From NCBI GenBank assembly GCA_030410095.1, contig JAUFRC010000003.1:124001-188000 (forward strand): DNA of 64,000 bases, written 5' to 3'. Made by a program: the position numbers and the translations under genes. Below the pieces are notes generated by a model. It worked only from the letters and a program-made list of their open reading frames with translations. It made no database searches and had not been told where the DNA came from. This stretch comes from Paracoccus cavernae (lineage in GTDB: Bacteria > Pseudomonadota > Alphaproteobacteria > Rhodobacterales > Rhodobacteraceae). Positions 60,129-64,000 of this stretch are shown in pieces (position 1 is the first letter of the stretch; every line of letters starts with the position of its first letter).

Positions 60129-61328
60129 CAGATCAACCTTTCGATCGCGACGGCGGTGCCTTCGCCGCCGCCAATGCAAAGCGAGGCCATGCCGCGTTTG
60201 AGCCCGTGGGTCTCGAGCGCCGACAAAAGCGTGACCATGATCCGCGCGCCGGTCGCGCCGATCGGATGGCCAAGGGCGCAGGCACCGCCGTGGATATTGA
60301 CCTTGTCATGGGGCAGATCGAGATCCTTCATCGCGGCCATGGCGACGACGGCGAAAGCCTCGTTGATCTCGAACAGATCGACATCTTTCAGGCCCCAGCC
60401 GGTCTTTTCCGACAGTTTGCGCATCGCGCCGATCGGGGCGGTCGGGAAGAGGTTCGGCTTGTCGGCATGGGTCGCATGGCCGACCAGAACCGCGCGCGGG
60501 GTCAGCCCGCGACGCTCCGCCTCGGAGGCGCGCATCAAGACCAATGCCGCGCCGCCGTCCGAGATCGAGGACGAATTCGCCGCCGTCACCGTGCCGCCCT
60601 CGCGGAAGGCCGGACGCAGGGTCGGGATTTTCTCGGGACGGGCCTTGCCGGGCTGTTCGTCGATGGAAATCACGGCCTCCGCGCGGCCGGCCTTGACCGT
60701 GACGGGGCGACTTCGGCGGCAAAAAGCCCTCGGTGATCGCGCGCTGCGCCCGTTCGAGAGAGGCGATCGCATAGGCGTCCTGCTCTTCGCGGGTGAAGCC
60801 GAAAGCCTCGGCGCAATCTTCCGCGAATGTGCCCATCAGACGGCCCTTGTCATAGGCGTCCTCCAGCCCGTCGAGGAACATGTGATCCAGAACCTGCCCG
60901 TGCCCCATGCGGTAGCCCGCGCGGGCCTTGGGCAGAAGATAAGGGGCGTTCGACATGCTCTCCATCCCGCCCGCGACCATGATCTTGGCGGAACCCGCCA
61001 GCAGCATGTCATGGGCAAACATCGCCGCCCGCATCCCCGAGCCGCACATCTTGTTCACCGTGCTCGCGCCGACCGCGACCGGCAGGCCCGCGCCAAGCGC
61101 CGCCTGACGCGCGGGGGCCTGACCCTGACCGGCGGGCAGGACGCAGCCCATGATCACCTCGTCGACCTGATCGGGGACAAGGTCCGCGCGCTCAAGGCTG
61201 GCGCGGATCGCGGCGGCACCAAGTTGCGCGGCGGTGGTCTGGGCGAAATCGCCCTGAAAGCCGCCCATCGGCGTGCGCGCCACGCTGACGATGACGACCG
61301 GATCAGAGGCAAATGATTGGTTCGACAT
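60128..61328 (-). CDS. Acetyl-CoA acetyltransferase (thiolase; two bases missing)
   Basis: About 400 residues from ATG 61328 (MSNQSFASDPVVIVSVAR). The nucleophilic Cys95 lies in VNKMCGSGMRA, the second histidine site in NEAFAVVAM and NIHGGACALGHPIGATGARI, and the C-terminal catalytic cysteine in SLCIGGGEG. Two missing bases near 60705 and 60714 separate the halves. It cleaves 3-ketoacyl-CoA to acetyl-CoA and a shorter acyl-CoA, or condenses two acetyl-CoA. Its end touches the acyl-CoA dehydrogenase start. It belongs to the beta-oxidation operon. Confidence 0.93.
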
Positions 61329-61351
61329 GGTTTTCTCCTGTTTGGCCGCGA

Positions 61352-62119
61352 TCATTTCGCCGACATGCGCAAAGCGCCGTCGAGGCGGATGACTTCGCCG
61401 TTGAGCATCTGGTTCTCGACCGCATGGCGCACCATCGCGGCATATTCCGCCGGATCGCCGAGGCGGGGCGGGAAGGGGACCAGCGCGCCGAGGCTGTCTT
61501 GCACCTCTTGCGGCATCCCCGTCATCATCGGCGTGGCGAAAATTCCGGGCGCGATGGTGATCACGCGGATGCCGTGACGCGCCAGCTCGCGCGCGGCGGG
61601 CAGGGTCAGGGATGCGACCGCGCCTTTCGATGCCGCATAGGCCGCCTGCCCGATCTGGCCGTCATAGGCGGCGATCGAGGCGGTGTTGATGATCACGCCG
61701 CGCTCGCCGCCCGAGGCGGGCTCGTTCTTCGCGATCGCTTCGGCAGCAAGACGCAGCATGTTGAACGTGCCGATCAGGTTGATCGAGACCGCGCGGGCGA
61801 AGCTGTCGAGACGGTGCGGCCCCTCGCGGCCGAGGATCTTTTCACCGGGCGCGATGCCCGCGCAATTGACCAAAGCGTCGATGCGCCCGAAGGCCGCAAG
61901 CGCCGCCGCGACCGCCGCCTGACCATCGGCATCCGAGGTCACATCGGTCTGGTGAAACAGCGCATTCGGCCCAAGTGCTGCGGCCGCTGCCGCCCCCGCC
62001 TCGGGGTTGATGTCTAGCAAGACGGCCTTGCCGCCGCCCTCGACCACCATTTTCGCCACGGCATTGCCGAGGCCGGAACCCGCGCCGGTAATCAGGAAAA
62101 CACGGTTTTCGATCTGCAT
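61352..62119 (-). CDS. 3-hydroxyacyl-CoA dehydrogenase, SDR type (HSD10-like)
   Basis: Intact 255 residues from ATG 62119 behind AGGAGAAAACC. An SDR with TGAGSGLGNAVA cofactor motif, NCAGIAPGEKILG, catalytic serine in NTASIAAYDGQIGQ, and YAASKGAV. The ENRVFLITGAG start and PGIFATPMMTGMPQEV loop are those of the HSD17B10/3-hydroxy-2-methylbutyryl-CoA dehydrogenase group. It oxidises 3-hydroxyacyl-CoA to 3-ketoacyl-CoA with NAD. Together with ligase, thiolase, acyl-CoA dehydrogenase and hydratase it completes a beta-oxidation set for short or branched acids. Confidence 0.92.
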   Translation of the reverse strand: MQIENRVFLITGAGSGLGNAVAKMVVEGGGKAVLLDINPEAGAAAAAALGPNALFHQTDVTSDADGQAAVAAALAAFGRIDALVNCAGIAPGEKILGREGPHRLDSFARAVSINLIGTFNMLRLAAEAIAKNEPASGGERGVIINTASIAAYDGQIGQAAYAASKGAVASLTLPAARELARHGIRVITIAPGIFATPMMTGMPQEVQDSLGALVPFPPRLGDPAEYAAMVRHAVENQMLNGEVIRLDGALRMSAK

Positions 62120-62129
62120 GGTTTTCTCC

Positions 62130-63813
62130 TTAGGCAGCAGGCGTGGCGGCGGCTTCCAGCTTTTCGATCTCGGCTTTGCGCAGCAGGAAGCGCTGGATCT
62201 TGCCGCTCGGGGTCTTGGGCAATTCTGTCACGAAATCGACCGCGCGGGGATAGGCATGGGCGGAAAGCTGTTTGCGCACATGCTGGCGCAGCTCTTCGGC
62301 CAGCGCCTCCGAGGGGTGGCGTCGGGGGCAAGGATGACGAAGGCCTTCACGATCTCGGTGCGCTCGGGGTCGCGGACGCCGATCACGGCGGCCTCGGTCA
62401 CGGCGGGATGTTCGATCAGCGCGCTTTCGACGTCGAAAGGCCCGATCCGGTAGCCCGATGAGGTGATCAGATCATCCGAGCGTCCGATAAAGCTGATGCG
62501 CCCGTCGGGTTCCAGCTCGACACTGTCGCCGGTGCGGTAATAGCCTCCGGCAATCGCGGGCGTATCCTTGCGGTAATAGCCCGTGAACCACAAAAGCGGC
62601 GAGGCTTCGATATCGACCGCCAATACGCCGGGCTGGTTCGGCCCCAGCTCGCGGCCTTCGGCGTCCAGAACCGCGACGCGGTAGCCGGGCATGGCGAAAC
62701 CGGCGGAACCGGGGTGGACCGGATGGCTCAGGCCGTGGTGGTTGTTCACGACCATCCCCGTTTCGGTCTGGCCGTAATGGTCAAAGATCGGCGCGCCGAG
62801 ATGGGCGTCGAACCAGCGGATGACCTCGGGGTTGAGCGGCTCTCCCGCGCTGGAGACCGCGCGCAGGCGGCCCTTGACGGCAGCGGCCGCCTCGGGGCCT
62901 GCGGCCATGAGCAGGCGGAAGGCGGTGGGCGAGCCGGCAAGGTTCGTCACGCCGAGGCGGGTGATCAGCTCGTAAGTGCTTTCGGCGGTGAAACTGCCCT
63001 CGTACAGCGTTGTGGCGATGCCCAAAAGCAGCGGGCCGGTGATCGCGTAGTAAAGCCCATAGGCCCAGCCCGGATCGGCGATGTTCCAGAACACGTCGCC
63101 GGTCCGAAGCCCGACCGCCTCGCGCATATAGGCCTCGAAGGCGAGCATGGCGCGCAACGGAACCGGCACGCCCTTGGGCAGGCCCGTCGTGCCCGAGGTC
63201 GACATCATCATGAAGAGATCGTCGGCCCTGCGCATGACCGGCGCGAAATCGGCCGAGGAGGCGGCCAAAGCGGCGGCCAGATCCAGATCGCCCGCAGGCA
63301 AAGCCTCGCCCGCTTTCAGGACGGTTGCGACGGGGGCGCATCGGGGATCTCGGCGATTTTGGCGCGGTTGGCGGGATTGGTGACGACCAGTTTCGCGCCG
63401 CTGGTGTGAAAGCGGTGCTCGATCGCCTTGGGGCCGAAAGCGGTGAATAGCGGCTGATAGACCGCGCCGATCAGCCATGTGCCCAGAATGGTCGCGACCA
63501 GATCGACCCCGCGTGGCAAAAGCCCCGCCACGACATCGCCCGCCTTTATGCCCTGTGCGGTCAGGACATTGGCCATGCGCGCCGAAAGATCGCGCAGCTC
63601 GGCGAACGTATAGTCTCGCCCCGTGCCATCCGCCGCAATCGCCCGCAGCGCCAGCCCGCTCGACCCATCCGCCGCAATATGGCGGTCGACGCATTCGACA
63701 CAGGCGTTCAGCGCCTCGGGACTGCCCGAAAGCCGCGCCATTGCGGCCTCGAGGGTGAAATCCCTGACGGCCTGCTCGTGGCTTGCGGGCTGCGATTGTG
63801 CTGTGGTGCTCAT
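62130..63813 (-). CDS. AMP-binding acyl-CoA synthetase (two frame breaks)
   Basis: About 561 residues from ATG 63813 (MSTTAQSQPASHEQ) behind AAGGGGAG. AMP-binding motifs: STSGTTGLPKGV near residue 195, YGQTETGMVVNN near 355, YRTGDSVELEPDG, and after the second break the lysine-containing end TPSGKIQRFLLR. Missing bases are near 63337 and 62322. It activates a carboxylic acid to its CoA thioester with ATP and heads the operon that then carries out beta-oxidation. The sequence recalls acetyl/medium-chain acyl-CoA synthetases; the chain length is unknown. The divergent AraC-type gene begins 136 bases away. Confidence 0.9.
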
Positions 63814-63948
63814 CCGAAGGCTCCCCTTCTGCTGCTCTTTGGGCCCGCCTCCTCGCGGGTGTGACGGGGAAAGGTTAACGCGGAGTTTCTTGCAAACAAT
63901 GACGCAGCCTGTGCTAATATCTGATCGGTTTTGCAATATGAGGCAGGG

Positions 63949-64000
63949 ATGGAGCGCGCCAATATCAGCCCCGGTTTCGTCGAGGATGCGCTGAATGCCT
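63949..64000 (+). CDS. Start of an AraC-type regulator, 5' part only
   Basis: Only the first 17 codons are visible: ATG 63949 behind GGCAGGG reads MERANISPGFVEDALNA and runs off the window. The PGFVEDAL text is typical of the N-terminus of some AraC-family regulators. The position divergent from the beta-oxidation operon fits a regulator of that operon. The assignment rests on a very short stretch. Confidence 0.4.
   Translation, partial: MERANISPGFVEDALNA

Noticed and set aside
1..64000. Programmed frameshifting or genuine pseudogenes as the cause of the frame breaks
   Set aside because: Breaks number about 75, fall in homopolymers, lack slippery-site and pseudoknot context, and hit essential-type genes evenly. 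Sequencing error explains them more simply.

Overview
The window is GC-rich and reads as alphaproteobacterial, most likely Rhodobacteraceae (Paracoccus, Thioclava or Rhodobacter relatives). The evidence is a repABC replication cassette with a canonical parS site, a homodimeric AceE-type pyruvate dehydrogenase, a fused CysNC, NitT/TauT-like and phosphonate-type ABC transporters, and the codon usage. repABC next to metabolic genes suggests a megaplasmid or chromid rather than the main chromosome. This is inference; no taxonomic marker is present.

The sequence has one dominant technical feature. About 75 single-base (sometimes two-base) reading-frame breaks interrupt most of the genes. Where a family-conserved sequence lets the site be placed, nearly all are missing bases, usually in G/C runs, and one is an extra A in a run of six. 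Conserved motifs continue in the next frame every time, so I treat these as consensus errors. I annotate each gene across its breaks as one CDS rather than as pseudogenes.

Layout. 1-3278: a catabolic operon with a deacetylase-like hydrolase, two SDRs and an amidase. 3279-7068: repA-repB-repC, with a probable counter-transcript terminator between repB and repC, an AT-rich origin candidate inside repC and a perfect parS just after it. 7069-8055: a gene-poor stretch. 8056-10620: a Tat-exported FAD amine oxidase, a periplasmic cytochrome c and a RidA with a signal peptide. 10797-15564: a broken unknown gene, amidase plus malonyl-CoA synthetase, a lipoprotein and a small membrane protein. 16010-19926: prolyl aminopeptidase, tex, and a guanidine-II riboswitch controlling a Gdx-type SMR exporter. 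20025-25985: cysNC-cysD, a membrane-anchored FMN glutamate-synthase-like protein and an Lrp regulator. 26195-31500: aceE-aceF and a convergent ferredoxin reductase.

31679-37530: creatininase, ABC transporter, FAD oxidase, binding protein and a RutR-like TetR regulator. 37581-40409: PepSY membrane protein, small Cys-containing protein and HAD phosphatase. 40536-44827: a response regulator, NosP-type FIST protein and hybrid histidine kinase operon (probable NO sensing). 44967-48458: Hsp70-like protein, a DHDPS-family lyase and a divergent GntR regulator with two matching palindromic operators. 48636-52648: phnCDEE transporter. 52701-54081: ArsR and CDF metal exporter with a perfect operator. 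54223-58133: PLP aminotransferase, TerC with a sequestered ribosome site, and an Ldh2-family dehydrogenase. 58210-63813: a beta-oxidation operon (acyl-CoA synthetase, hydroxyacyl-CoA dehydrogenase, thiolase, acyl-CoA dehydrogenase, enoyl-CoA hydratase), with the start of a divergent AraC-type regulator at the right edge.

The most interesting module is the exported amine oxidase, cytochrome c and RidA set. It looks like a complete periplasmic amine-dehydrogenase pathway that sends electrons to cytochrome c and clears the reactive imine outside the cytoplasm.
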